The notes: generated by a model not told the origin, from the sequence alone. A stretch of 64,000 nucleotides of DNA from Methanobrevibacter olleyae (GCA_015063035.1 SUTG01000003.1:1-64000), one strand, 5' to 3'; shown: positions 25,608 through 34,915, counted from the first letter of the stretch. A program made the numbers and translations.

Positions 25608-27234
25608 TTTGCACATCCTCCGCCAATCTATCAATACCTACATATTTCTTTGCATCTTTCCAAATTAATCCATTTCTTGTATTGTGGACTGCTTCATAGT
25701 ACATTTTACTTGATTTATCCATTTCCCCTATATTGTAGAGAGCTTCTGCAATATAGGCCATGATTTCACCATCTGTAGGAAAATCTTCTAGCATTTTATT
25801 TCCTTCATCAATAATTAGATTATAATCTTTTTCATTTAGCTTATTCAATTCAAGCCATAATCTAGCCCTATAAGTTTCAACTAAATTTTCACAATAATCC
25901 TCTGCTTTATTTAACGTATTTTCAACAGTCTCTATATCTTTATTATCAAAAATAGCAACGGACAATGTTCTACAATAATCGCAAATATCTTTAAGATATT
26001 TTAAATCTTCATCAAGTTCAAAATTATTTTCACAAATATCTAAAATATTTCTACTAATAAAGTATGTTCCCTGTTTAATTTTATTCTCAATAGCTATTTT
26101 TAACAAATTCTTATCAATTTCAATGAATAAGTTAAAGGTTTTGCAATTCTCATCTAACTGAACTGAATAATAGTCTGCAAATAATTTATTCAACACATCA
26201 TATTCTCCCTCTTCTAATAATTTTTTAGGATTATAATCATTTATTTCAATTTTTTTGTATAATTCTCTAATTATTATAAATCCTTTCATTCTAATTTTTT
26301 CTAATGAAGATTTAACTCTCGGGATGTGTAAATCAATATTTAATTGTTTAAGCTTCTCATAATTTTTCAAAGTTTCCTCTTGATTAATTTGTTTTAAATA
26401 TATTTTAGTATACTCCTCAAAGGAGTGATTTAAAGAGTTTATTAAAGGGAAATGAAATATTTGATCATCTTTTTCTGGAACATACATCCAGCTGTCACCA
26501 TATTGCACTCGACACATATCTTCCAATCCTTTTGGAACTGGAAATTTTTTCCCTTCAAATTCTTCATAACGTTTTCCAGTATAATCTTCAGTTTTGAAAA
26601 TTATTTCGTTGTTTCCCCAACGCAAATATAAATTATCAGCTTTTTCTAAAGGATATGAGTAATATTTTTCATAAATTTCATCCAATATCGTAGAGTGCCC
26701 TTTCTTTTGAATTTCATTATAATACTTAAAAACTAATTTTTTATGTTCTTCATATTCATTTAAAGGAATGTGTTTGGAAGTCATAAAGGTAGGTGATAAT
26801 ATTTCCAAAAAAGCTCGCATGTGTTTTATATGTTCCTCTTGCCCATCTTCTATATTTGGGATTGGGTCTAAGATAAAAAATTCAACTTGTTCACCGCAGG
26901 ATTTTGCCGCAATTGATTGGGCTAGATGAATAACTGTTGATGTTGTGTCAGTATATCTTGCTATTGGATTTCTATAATACTTTGTATTTTCCATACAAAC
27001 TAAATCTCTATTTTTTGGTAATATTTCCGGATTTTCACTAATTAAATTGTATAGTTTTTCCCAATTTGATCTTGTAATATGCAAGTCAATATCATCATCC
27101 CATGGAAGAAATCCATTATTTCTGATTGCTCCTAATGCAGCGCCTCCACCAATACAGTAATCAATATTATTCTCTTTACAAATATCATCTATTTCTACTA
27201 ATAAGTCGAATAATCTTTTTTGTTTTTCATTCAT
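25597..27234 (-). CDS. LicD family phosphotransferase with C-terminal helical repeats (copy 2)
   Basis: A 545-residue LicD with intact GGGAALGAIRNNGFLPWDDDID (about 29-50; Asp47-Asp50 form the metal site). PIPNIEDGQEEHIKHMRAF and YGDSWMYVPEKDD also match copy 1 (PIPRDEAEREK, YGDSWMYIPVYEE). The C-terminal half is helical repeat-like with MLEDFPTDGEIMAYIAEALY. It is more A+T-rich than the first copy. It is preceded 42 bp upstream by the TagD-oxidoreductase fusion and followed by its degenerate partner in an 11-bp overlap. Two divergent LicD pairs may decorate two positions or use two headgroups. Confidence 0.85.
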   Translation of the reverse strand: MNEKQKRLFDLLVEIDDICKENNIDYCIGGGAALGAIRNNGFLPWDDDIDLHITRSNWEKLYNLISENPEILPKNRDLVCMENTKYYRNPIARYTDTTSTVIHLAQSIAAKSCGEQVEFFILDPIPNIEDGQEEHIKHMRAFLEILSPTFMTSKHIPLNEYEEHKKLVFKYYNEIQKKGHSTILDEIYEKYYSYPLEKADNLYLRWGNNEIIFKTEDYTGKRYEEFEGKKFPVPKGLEDMCRVQYGDSWMYVPEKDDQIFHFPLINSLNHSFEEYTKIYLKQINQEETLKNYEKLKQLNIDLHIPRVKSSLEKIRMKGFIIIRELYKKIEINDYNPKKLLEEGEYDVLNKLFADYYSVQLDENCKTFNLFIEIDKNLLKIAIENKIKQGTYFISRNILDICENNFELDEDLKYLKDICDYCRTLSVAIFDNKDIETVENTLNKAEDYCENLVETYRARLWLELNKLNEKDYNLIIDEGNKMLEDFPTDGEIMAYIAEALYNIGEMDKSSKMYYEAVHNTRNGLIWKDAKKYVGIDRLAEDVQNAN

Positions 27235-27276
27235 TAAATATCACCGTAAGATAATTAACGATTTTAATTTTTTATT

Positions 27277-28581
27277 TTACTTTTCAGCCTTCTTGACTTG
27301 CTCCAATACCTTAACTATATTAAAGGATTCATCCTCAAATATGCTTTTGGAATCAGTACGATTTCTTGATAGCATTCTTGACATTGCCCTGATTAGGTAT
27401 TTGAAACCGTTTCCTTCAAAGTTTGTATTATATATCTGGACATCTTTGGATCCTGGAGTGTGAAGTTCAAAGCTCTTGCTTCTCCACCAAGCGCCTTTCA
27501 TCCTGATTGTACCTTTTGTTCCAATGATTTCCAATTGGTTGTCAACACGTATTTCGTTTCCAACGTTGATCACTGCTCTTCCGTTAGGATAAGCGAAATT
27601 CATGGATGCAAATTCGATATTTTCCCCATCCTTTTTCACTAGGAAATCCGCTTTTTCCCAATCTGAACCCATTATCTTAAGCATAGGCAATATTGCAATG
27701 GAGCTTAAGTCATAGAATAGGTTGGAACGGCTTGCATCATTTTTGGAAATGGAACAGTTAAAGCTCAATATGTCTCCAATCAATCCGCCTTGTGTCATCC
27801 ATAGGAGCTGGTTGAATACATAGATGTGAACCATCTTGATGTTTTCCATCAATATGAGTTTCTTTTCCTTAGCAAGGTTCATCAGCTCTTCCAGCTCGCT
27901 TGTCTTGAATGTTGCTGGGGGGTCATAAATGACATGCTTTCCAAGCTTCAATGCCCTTTTGATGAAATTGAATCTTTTTTCTATGGAACAGCGAATATAA
28001 ACGATATCAGAGGACTCGATAAGTTCATTGTAATCATCAAAAACATTAGGAAGGGAATACTTTTTCTGGAATAGCTTCAATTCCTCTTCATTGTCACAAT
28101 AGACATTCTTCACTTCAAATCCATTAACCAACTTTGCCTCATTCACAATTTGATTGTCATCTGCAAAGTCACAGATTATTCCAATGTCGTATTGGTCGAA
28201 TTTCTCTTCCCTTATTTGTGTGCTGGATATTCCTTTGGTTCTTTCAAGGTAAATCATATCACAATATCTGGACAAATGATCGAATTTTCCTCTCCAGTCA
28301 TCACCGATTACAAATGCGTCAATGTCGTATTTGATGATATCTCCTATCTTCTGTCCGAGATATTCCTCAACGATGATCTCATCTGCAAATCCGGTGTTGA
28401 CCACATTTTCAATTCTTGTTGCAAGTGAATCATGAACGTTAAGCTTTCCACGGCCAATGTCATAGTTTTCACCAGTGACACCAACAACCAAATAGTCTCC
28501 ATGTTCCTTTGCTCTTTTTAAAATGTTATAGTGTCCTATATGAAATAAATCAAATGTTCCATATGTGATAATCTTTTTCAT
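27277..28581 (-). CDS. Fusion: glycerol-3-phosphate cytidylyltransferase (TagD) + Gfo/Idh/MocA oxidoreductase
   Basis: Two enzymes in one 434-residue chain. Residues 1 to about 130 are a TagD-type cytidylyltransferase: MKKIITYGTFDLFHIGHYN with the HxGH motif at 14-17, and RTKGISSTQIR near 113-123. This would make CDP-glycerol from CTP and glycerol 3-phosphate. Residues of about 135-434 form an NAD-dependent Gfo/Idh/MocA-like domain with GKHVIYDPPAT and a C-terminal sheet domain. The ATG at 28581 has GAGGA upstream and is chosen over 28632. It lies 19 bp after gpsA, which would supply its substrate. What the oxidoreductase half acts on is unknown. Confidence 0.88.
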   Translation of the reverse strand: MKKIITYGTFDLFHIGHYNILKRAKEHGDYLVVGVTGENYDIGRGKLNVHDSLATRIENVVNTGFADEIIVEEYLGQKIGDIIKYDIDAFVIGDDWRGKFDHLSRYCDMIYLERTKGISSTQIREEKFDQYDIGIICDFADDNQIVNEAKLVNGFEVKNVYCDNEEELKLFQKKYSLPNVFDDYNELIESSDIVYIRCSIEKRFNFIKRALKLGKHVIYDPPATFKTSELEELMNLAKEKKLILMENIKMVHIYVFNQLLWMTQGGLIGDILSFNCSISKNDASRSNLFYDLSSIAILPMLKIMGSDWEKADFLVKKDGENIEFASMNFAYPNGRAVINVGNEIRVDNQLEIIGTKGTIRMKGAWWRSKSFELHTPGSKDVQIYNTNFEGNGFKYLIRAMSRMLSRNRTDSKSIFEDESFNIVKVLEQVKKAEK

Positions 28582-28600
28582 AGTAAGTCCTCTTTTTAAT

Positions 28601-29566
28601 TTAAATGTTTTCCCACAATTTTTTAAATGCAATTTTTGGTGGGATTTGTTTTATAATGACATCATAAACAAAATCAACTATTTCACTTTTTATATTGGTT
28701 TTTTCGCAAATTTCCTTCATGGCCATAATTGAGTTTTTTCCTTCAAAAACTATCCCGCTTGCTTTCTCATCTACAATAATTCTTTGACCATATAACATAC
28801 CTAAGGTGTGATTTCTGCTTTCATTTGAAGTGGATGTAAGTACAAGATCTCCGAATCCACAGTATTCTCCAACTGTAGAGGCATTTCCCCCTACGCTTTC
28901 AATTATTTTTATAGTCTCTTTAAAACCTTTTGTTAAAACAGCATATCTTGCATTTTCATTGATATTCATTCCTTCACAGATACCATTTGCTATTGCATTG
29001 ATATTTTTTACAATTCCGCATATTTCAAGACCTACAACATCATCTAAAATCTTTACTTTAAAGTGTGGTGTTGATAACACTTCTTTTACCTTTATAGCAT
29101 TTTCTTTATTTTTTGATGCGATATTTGATACTGTTTCAAGGTTTAAGACCATTTCTGATGCAAAGTTAGGTCCAGACAATGAAACATGCCCATCATCAAA
29201 GTATTCGCTTATCACATTTCCCATGGTTTTTAAAGAAGGGTATTCAATTCCTTTTGCAGTTGAGACAAGAATTGTATCTTCATCAACACAATCTTCAATT
29301 TCAGATAAAGTTAATCTAAATGCAGATGATGGAATGGATAAAAATATTATTTTGCAATCTTTTAAATCATCATAACTGGTAGTGGCTATTATGTTTTCCT
29401 CTAATTTTGTATTGGGATAATATTCATTGTTAATGCCATCTCTGTTAATGGATTCAGCTAATTCCTCTCTTCTCATATATAGGTATACTTCATCTACATT
29501 TTGGGCTATTATTTGAGCTAATGCAGTACCTAAACTACCTGCCCCTATAATACCTACTTTATCCAT
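28601..29566 (-). CDS. gpsA: sn-Glycerol-3-phosphate dehydrogenase GpsA
   Basis: Bacterial-type NAD(P)-dependent reductase of dihydroxyacetone phosphate to sn-glycerol 3-phosphate, 321 residues. Nucleotide motif GIIGAGSLGTALA (about 4-16), FLSIPSSAF (about 75-83), STAKGIE (about 102-108), SGPNFASEM (about 137-145), the catalytic Lys in IVKNINAIANGICEGM (about 189-204) and EYCGFGDLVLTSTSNESRNH near 235-255 (substrate-binding Arg-Asn). Archaeal membrane lipids use glycerol 1-phosphate made by an unrelated enzyme, so this gene serves another purpose. Being 19 bp upstream of the TagD fusion, it very probably feeds CDP-glycerol synthesis. Confidence 0.92.
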   Translation of the reverse strand: MDKVGIIGAGSLGTALAQIIAQNVDEVYLYMRREELAESINRDGINNEYYPNTKLEENIIATTSYDDLKDCKIIFLSIPSSAFRLTLSEIEDCVDEDTILVSTAKGIEYPSLKTMGNVISEYFDDGHVSLSGPNFASEMVLNLETVSNIASKNKENAIKVKEVLSTPHFKVKILDDVVGLEICGIVKNINAIANGICEGMNINENARYAVLTKGFKETIKIIESVGGNASTVGEYCGFGDLVLTSTSNESRNHTLGMLYGQRIIVDEKASGIVFEGKNSIMAMKEICEKTNIKSEIVDFVYDVIIKQIPPKIAFKKLWENI

Positions 29567-29592
29567 AAAATCACCTAAAATTAATCAATATT

Positions 29593-30858
29593 CTATTCAC
29601 TAAAGCTCACTCTTTCGAATTTTTCAGGTTCTAAAATTGATTTGGTAGCATCCACACCTACTTTAGTGGTTGTTCCATCTATCTCAGAAGCTTTTGGATC
29701 CAATGAAGAACCTCTTGCCTTAGGCACGATGATTATATCATCATCACCTTTCACACGTGTAGCTATTGCATATTCAATGTCTTGAGGATCAAAGATATCA
29801 ACATCCTCATCAACCACAACAACATGCTTCAATGATGGGTGTGCGGCAAGTGCAGCCATAATGATGTTCTTTCCGTCACCTTCAGTTTGCTTCTTGATTG
29901 AAACTGCAGCATGCAACCAGCAGCAGCCTCCTTCTGTAAGAACCACATTCTGAACGGTAGGAACGGTGTTTTTCACTGCATTGAATATTCTTGGTTCCTG
30001 TGGCATGCCCTGAAGCAACTTATGTTCGAATCCTGCAGGAAGTATTGCATGGTACATTGGATTTTCATTCTTGATGTACATCTTGCTTAACTTGATTACA
30101 GGCTCTTCCCTTACATAATCATAAGTGTCAGTCAAGTCAACAAATGGGCCTTCCGGTGCTGTTTCATCAACAAGTATCTTACCTTCAAGGATGATGTCAG
30201 CTTCAGGCACATTGATGCCGTTCTTGCAGGTGACGAGTTCCAATTCTCCATCCTTGAATCTGTTTGCAACTTCCATTTCATCAGCATCTATTGGTATTGA
30301 AGTGGTACATGCAAGAAGGATTGCAGGTTCCATTCCAATAGCTATTGAAATGTCCAAGTCCTTGCCCATGTCCTTTGCCTTTTGGAAGTATGTGTAAAGG
30401 TTTCTTGGCACGATACGGATAGCCAATTTGTTCTTTTCCAAAACAAGCATTCTGTGAATTGAAGCGTTTTGAATTCCTGTTTCAGGGTCTCTTGCAAATA
30501 CAACGCCAGCTGTAATGTATGCGCCACCATCACGCTTGTAATGTGTAAGGATTGGAATCTTTCCTAAATCCACTCTTTTGCTGTCGTATTCATCCACCAA
30601 GTCGATGAACTTTGTAACAGGAGTTGGATTGTTCATTCCATCAATAATCTTATAGAGGATCTCATCAACCTGACAGCCAAGGGATTGGGCTATCTTTTCT
30701 CTTGTATTGCAGATACCGGAGACCACAGGGATGTCATATCCCTTTATGTTGTTTAGCATAACAGTGTCCTTTGGATATTTACGAAGCACTTTTGCAGCCT
30801 CATATTCAGCATCAAGCTCTTCATCAATTTGAATTACATTAATAATGTCTTTAGCCAT
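29593..30858 (-). CDS. UbiD family decarboxylase (candidate anhydromevalonate phosphate decarboxylase)
   Basis: A UbiD-type prenylated-flavin decarboxylase of about 421 residues. Motifs: [31 protein letters not shown], the E-x-P-F-V-D-L-T-D substrate loop ([12 protein letters not shown]), and [23 protein letters not shown] with the conserved acidic residues. In many archaea the UbiD homologue acts in the modified mevalonate pathway as anhydromevalonate phosphate decarboxylase, which is my preferred call. An aromatic-acid decarboxylase is the alternative. The ATG at 30858 follows GTGATT. It lies 26 bp upstream of gpsA on the same strand, so it may head the island transcript, though functionally unrelated. 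Confidence 0.85.
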   Translation of the reverse strand: MAKDIINVIQIDEELDAEYEAAKVLRKYPKDTVMLNNIKGYDIPVVSGICNTREKIAQSLGCQVDEILYKIIDGMNNPTPVTKFIDLVDEYDSKRVDLGKIPILTHYKRDGGAYITAGVVFARDPETGIQNASIHRMLVLEKNKLAIRIVPRNLYTYFQKAKDMGKDLDISIAIGMEPAILLACTTSIPIDADEMEVANRFKDGELELVTCKNGINVPEADIILEGKILVDETAPEGPFVDLTDTYDYVREEPVIKLSKMYIKNENPMYHAILPAGFEHKLLQGMPQEPRIFNAVKNTVPTVQNVVLTEGGCCWLHAAVSIKKQTEGDGKNIIMAALAAHPSLKHVVVVDEDVDIFDPQDIEYAIATRVKGDDDIIIVPKARGSSLDPKASEIDGTTTKVGVDATKSILEPEKFERVSFSE

Positions 30859-30885
30859 AAAAATCACTATCCCCATTTCATTAAT

Positions 30886-31019
30886 TTATTTCATTTTTTT
30901 AAATAATCATTAGTCAGTATTTTTTACTTTAATACATTTCATTTTTTTAAATAATCATTAGTCAGTATTTTTTTCATTAATTTATTTCAATTTTTAAATA
31001 ATCATAAGTCAGCATTCTT
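30886..31019. repeat. Three-copy duplication of purE 3' end
   Basis: Three copies with period about 47-48: 30886-30925, 30931-30974 and 30981-31019. The last contains the stop and final codons (NADL) of purE on the minus strand. The two outer copies are non-coding and include the shared AAATAATCATTAGTCAG core. Confidence 0.85.
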
Positions 31020-32006
31020 GTATTTAATCCATTTCAAGTTCTCTTCTATTTTCTTATCAGATATTGCAAGAATCTCTCCTGCAACTATTGCCGCATTTCT
31101 TCCATTGTCTATTCCAACGGTTCCAACAGGCACTCCTGGAGGCATGTTTGCCATAGTGAGCAATGCATCCTGACCATCTAGTTTTTTGGAGCATGGAACG
31201 CCAATAACCGGCTTTTCAGTCAATGCTACTACAGATCCAGCTACAAGGGCAGATAAACCGCTTATGGCAATGAATAACTTAGCATTGTTTCTTTTGCTCA
31301 TGTAGGATTCAAAGTCCTTAGCATGTCTTATAGGAGAAATGTAATCCAATTTATATTCAATTTGCATTCTTTCAAGGAGAATGGCCACATTTTTAGCTAT
31401 TTCCATATCGGAATAGCTTCCTGCAAGTATCATTACATCTGGAGTGTCATCCAACTCTTCAAAATCAATCTTCTCATAGTTTTCTTCAGCCAAAAAGTCT
31501 TTTTGGAAGTATTCACCTTCAAGGCTTTCAATAAGTTCCTTTTCACCTGCTTCAACCTTTTTCTGATATTCAACACGCAGGTCAGATATCCTTTCTGCAA
31601 CAGCATCATCATAGCTTGCGATGATTTCACCAGCAAGAATTGCTGCATTGTCTCCCCTGTTTATTCCAACGGTTGTAACTGCTGTAGGGAAAGGCATTTG
31701 AACACATGCATACAATGCATCAAGGCCTCCAACTGCACCGTCTACAGGAACTCCAATGACAGGTCTGTGGGTATATGCAGCTATTGCACCAGGCAAATGA
31801 GCGGCAAGGCCTGCAATTCCTATGAATACTTCTACCCCTTGTCTTGTAGCATCCATAACAAGCTTCTTGACCTTATCATGGGTTCTGTGAGCAGAAGCGA
31901 CTTTTAAGCTATATGGAATCTGAAGTTTTTCCAATATCTTTATTGATTTTAGAGCTATTTCCTTATCAGAAGCACTTCCAAGAATTATCATTACTTTTGG
32001 AATCAT
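31002..32006 (-). CDS. purE: Tandem-domain PurE (5-carboxyaminoimidazole ribonucleotide mutase)
   Basis: Purine biosynthesis enzyme. The 334 residues contain two PurE domains. Domain 1 (about 1-160) has ILGSASDKEIALK, the active-site SAHRTHDKV, and VIGVPVDGAVGGLDALY. Domain 2 (about 190-334) has LAGSYSDMEIAKN and VIGVPCSKKLDGQDALL but SPIRHAKDF in place of SAHR, so its catalytic His is lost. A double-length PurE is usual in Methanobacteriales; the second half probably has a structural role in the octamer-like assembly. It is 143 bp upstream of the UbiD gene on the same strand. Confidence 0.92.
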   Translation of the reverse strand: MIPKVMIILGSASDKEIALKSIKILEKLQIPYSLKVASAHRTHDKVKKLVMDATRQGVEVFIGIAGLAAHLPGAIAAYTHRPVIGVPVDGAVGGLDALYACVQMPFPTAVTTVGINRGDNAAILAGEIIASYDDAVAERISDLRVEYQKKVEAGEKELIESLEGEYFQKDFLAEENYEKIDFEELDDTPDVMILAGSYSDMEIAKNVAILLERMQIEYKLDYISPIRHAKDFESYMSKRNNAKLFIAISGLSALVAGSVVALTEKPVIGVPCSKKLDGQDALLTMANMPPGVPVGTVGIDNGRNAAIVAGEILAISDKKIEENLKWIKYKNADL

Positions 32007-32145
32007 TTAATTTCTCCTTTATCATTCTCTAGACGATATACTGTTAATATATATGTTTCAAGATAAATTTAGATTATATTTATATTTCTATTTACTAATA
32101 TATAATATTTAATTAATACTTAATCGAGTTATTTTAGGGGTTTAT

Positions 32146-33321
32146 ATGGTAAGGATTTCTGTCATTGTCCCTGTTTACAATTGTGAAACTTATCTTGAAG
32201 AGTCATTGGGAAGCATTCTCAAGCAGACTTTCAATGACACTGAAATAATCTGCATCGATGATGGATCTTCTGATGCATCATTGAAAATATTGAATGAGAT
32301 TGCATCTCAAGATTCAAGGATTGAAGTTTTCCCTCAGGAAAATCAAGGGGCAGGGGCTGCAAGAAACTATGGGATGGAAATGGCTTCAGGAGATTATGTC
32401 TACTTCTTTGATGCAGACGATTTCCTTGAAAGGGATGGATTGGAAAAGGCATATTCCAATGCCATCAGAAACGATTCAGACATTGTATTCTTTAAGTTTG
32501 ACCAGTATAAGGACAATAGGCTTTTAGCTCATTCAGGCCCTGACTTGGAAATGCAGTTTGCCGGTGCCGATTTTGATAATTTCACATTCAATTGGCAGGA
32601 CTATAGAGAAGGTCCTTTCACAGGCCCATTTGCCCCTTGGCTTAAGCTATATAAAAAGGAGTTTTTAGACGCTCATGAATGCTTCAAGTTTCCAAATGAC
32701 TTGAACCATAACGATGTTCCCTTTCATGTGATGACATTTCTAAAGGCCTCTAGGATTTCATTTGTTCCAGAGCATCTCTATCGCTATAGAATAGACAATG
32801 CAGCTTCCATTTCAAACAATCGATTGAAGAAATATGACCATATCTTTAGGATTATCCATATAGTCGAGGATTTCCTGTTGTCTGAAGATTATATTGAAGA
32901 GTTCAAAAGGGAACTTGATTATTTCAAGGCCAATAGGATCACATATGAAATGTATGGAAGGCCTGAAGAGTATTTTTATTTAGCTAAAGAGGAACTCAAA
33001 TCAGTGGATTTAAGCAATGGATTATTGTCCAAGGACACATCATTCAAGGCCAACACCATTTTAAGCTCCAATTCCCTTGAAGAGTATAACCATAAGATCA
33101 ATGCCAATAAGGAAATAAATGGCTTAAAAAGAGAAAACATGTCTTTAGCAGATGAGATCAATAGCTTAAAAAGAAAAAACAAATCTTTAGCATATGAAAA
33201 CAAACTGCTTAGTGATAAATTAAAAAAAGCAAAAGACAAGAATGGGGAAATTTTAAATTCCAAGAGCTGGAAAATAACAGAACCTCTTAGAAGAATTAAA
33301 AGACTTAAAAGAAAGTTTTGA
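32146..33321 (+). CDS. Family 2 glycosyltransferase with C-terminal coiled coil
   Basis: A 391-residue GT2. The GT-A domain starts at ISVIVPVYNCETYLEESL, with IICIDDGSSDASL and the metal-binding YVYFFDADDFLE at about 86-97. APWLKLYKKEFL is also typical. Residues of about 320-375 form a heptad-rich coiled coil (repeated NSLKRENMSLADEI-type units), and the extreme C terminus is very basic (RRIKRLKRKF), suggesting membrane or polyanion contact. Preceded by its own promoter and a GGGG ribosome site at 32138-32141. It probably adds sugars to cell-surface glycans; donor and acceptor are unknown. A triplicated repeat begins at its stop codon. Confidence 0.85.
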   Translation: MVRISVIVPVYNCETYLEESLGSILKQTFNDTEIICIDDGSSDASLKILNEIASQDSRIEVFPQENQGAGAARNYGMEMASGDYVYFFDADDFLERDGLEKAYSNAIRNDSDIVFFKFDQYKDNRLLAHSGPDLEMQFAGADFDNFTFNWQDYREGPFTGPFAPWLKLYKKEFLDAHECFKFPNDLNHNDVPFHVMTFLKASRISFVPEHLYRYRIDNAASISNNRLKKYDHIFRIIHIVEDFLLSEDYIEEFKRELDYFKANRITYEMYGRPEEYFYLAKEELKSVDLSNGLLSKDTSFKANTILSSNSLEEYNHKINANKEINGLKRENMSLADEINSLKRKNKSLAYENKLLSDKLKKAKDKNGEILNSKSWKITEPLRRIKRLKRKF

Positions 33322-33480
33322 TTTGTTCTTATTATTCAAAAACACCTATAAAAATATCAGAAACTTAATATAGTTTTGATTTATTCTTTTTCTACAAAAA
33401 CACCTATAAAAAATTCAGAAACTTAATATAGTTTTGATTTATTCTTATTATTCAAAAACACCTAATGTATTACAAAAATA
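33315..33480. repeat. Three-copy 58-bp repeat starting at the GT2 stop codon
   Basis: Copies start at 33315, 33373 and 33430 (period 57-58). The first includes the last codon and stop of the GT2 gene (GTTTTGA). Each contains an AAAAACACCTA block and CTTAATATAG-like end. The following NCS2 promoter lies just downstream. Confidence 0.85.
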
Positions 33481-33565
33481 TCAAAAACTTAATAAATATT
33501 AATAAATTAATATAATAAATGTAGAGAACTTAATCTAGTTTAAGTTTTCATACTTGAGGTGTTTT

Positions 33566-34903
33566 ATGTTAAACAAATTTTTTAAATTAGATGAAAATAA
33601 TACTGATCTAAAAACTGAGTTTCTTGCAGGTTTAACTACATTTTTAGCAATGGCTTACATTTTAGGTGTAAACCCTACCATGCTTGCTGAAGGTGGAATG
33701 CCTGCAACAGGAGTATTTTTCGCAACTGCTCTTGCTTCAGGGGTCTCTTGTATCATCATGGGTCTTATTTCAAAATACCCTGTTGGTCTTGCTCCTGGTA
33801 TGGGTATGAATGCATTGTTTACCTATACAATTATCTTAACTATGGGTAACACTTGGGAAACTGCACTTGCAGCTGTATTTGTTTCAAGTATAATCTTTTT
33901 ATTAATTACCATTTCCGGTTTAAGGGAAGCTATTCTCAATGCACTTCCATTTGACTTAAAATTAGCAATTGGTGCTGGTATTGGTTTCTTCTTGGCATTT
34001 ATCGGATTGAAAGGTGCTGGAATTATCGTAGCTGACCCTGCTACTTTAGTAGGTATGGGCACAATCTTATCCGCTCCTGCACTTTTAGCAGTAATTGGTA
34101 TTTTACTTACCTTAATCTTATACATTAAGAAAGTGCCTGCAGCCGTATTCCTTGGTTTAGTGATAACTGCAATCTTAGGTGTAATCTTTACTTTAGCTGG
34201 TTTCGGTGCTGGAGATGTCTTAATGCCTTCCGTTCCTGCAGAATTCATTTCATTTAGTTTTGACACTTCTGTAGTCGGTGCATTTGCAAAAGGATTCACT
34301 CAATTATTCTCTAACATCCCTAACTTAATCATGATCTTATTCTCTTTATTATTCGTGACTTTCTTTGATACTACTGGAACCTTAATTCCTTTAGCAAATC
34401 AATGCGGTTTCGTTGATGAAGAAGGTAAAGCTGAAGGTATCGACAAAGCTTTCCTTGGGGACGCTATTGGTGGAATAATCGGTGCTGTTTTAGGTACTTC
34501 AACCTTAACCGCATATGTTGAAAGTGCAACAGGTATCGGTCTTGGTGGTAGAACTGGTTTAACCGCTGTATTCACTGGTATCTTCTTCTTGCTTGCACTT
34601 ATCTTCGCTCCTACCGTTTTAGCATTGTTTACTTCTTCTGTAACTGCTGCAGCATTAGTGATTGTAGGTATCTTAATGATCGTACAATTAAAAGAAGTGG
34701 ACTGGGACAACATGGTTGTAGCTGCTTCCGTATTCATGACAATCATCATGATGCTTTTAACCTACTCCATTTCCTTAGGTATCGCATGGGGATTCGTCAC
34801 TTACGCAATTGCATCCATTGCTACCGGTAAAGCTAAAGAGTTCAGTTGGATTATGTGGATTATGGTAATCATATTCGCATTATACGTATTCTTCGGACTC
34901 TAG
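33566..34903 (+). CDS. NCS2/AzgA-type purine permease
   Basis: A 445-residue transporter with about 12-14 membrane helices. Signatures of the AzgA-like guanine/hypoxanthine/adenine branch: TEFLAGLTTFLAMAYILGVNP (key residues A-G-x-T-T-F-L-x-M-A-Y), GLAPGMGMNALFTY, LFVTFFDTTGTLI and ESATGIGLGGRTGLTA. It likely brings in purine bases by proton symport. The ATG at 33566 follows GAGGTG at 33556-33561; the TTG at 33554 lies inside that site. Codon use is markedly biased (GGT, ATC, TTA), as in highly expressed genes. A perfect hairpin terminator follows. Confidence 0.9.
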   Translation: MLNKFFKLDENNTDLKTEFLAGLTTFLAMAYILGVNPTMLAEGGMPATGVFFATALASGVSCIIMGLISKYPVGLAPGMGMNALFTYTIILTMGNTWETALAAVFVSSIIFLLITISGLREAILNALPFDLKLAIGAGIGFFLAFIGLKGAGIIVADPATLVGMGTILSAPALLAVIGILLTLILYIKKVPAAVFLGLVITAILGVIFTLAGFGAGDVLMPSVPAEFISFSFDTSVVGAFAKGFTQLFSNIPNLIMILFSLLFVTFFDTTGTLIPLANQCGFVDEEGKAEGIDKAFLGDAIGGIIGAVLGTSTLTAYVESATGIGLGGRTGLTAVFTGIFFLLALIFAPTVLALFTSSVTAAALVIVGILMIVQLKEVDWDNMVVAASVFMTIIMMLLTYSISLGIAWGFVTYAIASIATGKAKEFSWIMWIMVIIFALYVFFGL

Positions 34904-34915
34904 TTGATAAAAAAC

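Noticed and set aside
33480-33566. Purine riboswitch before the permease gene
   Set aside because: The leader is short and A+T-rich, without the conserved three-way junction loops; the repeats upstream belong to the gene-end duplication.
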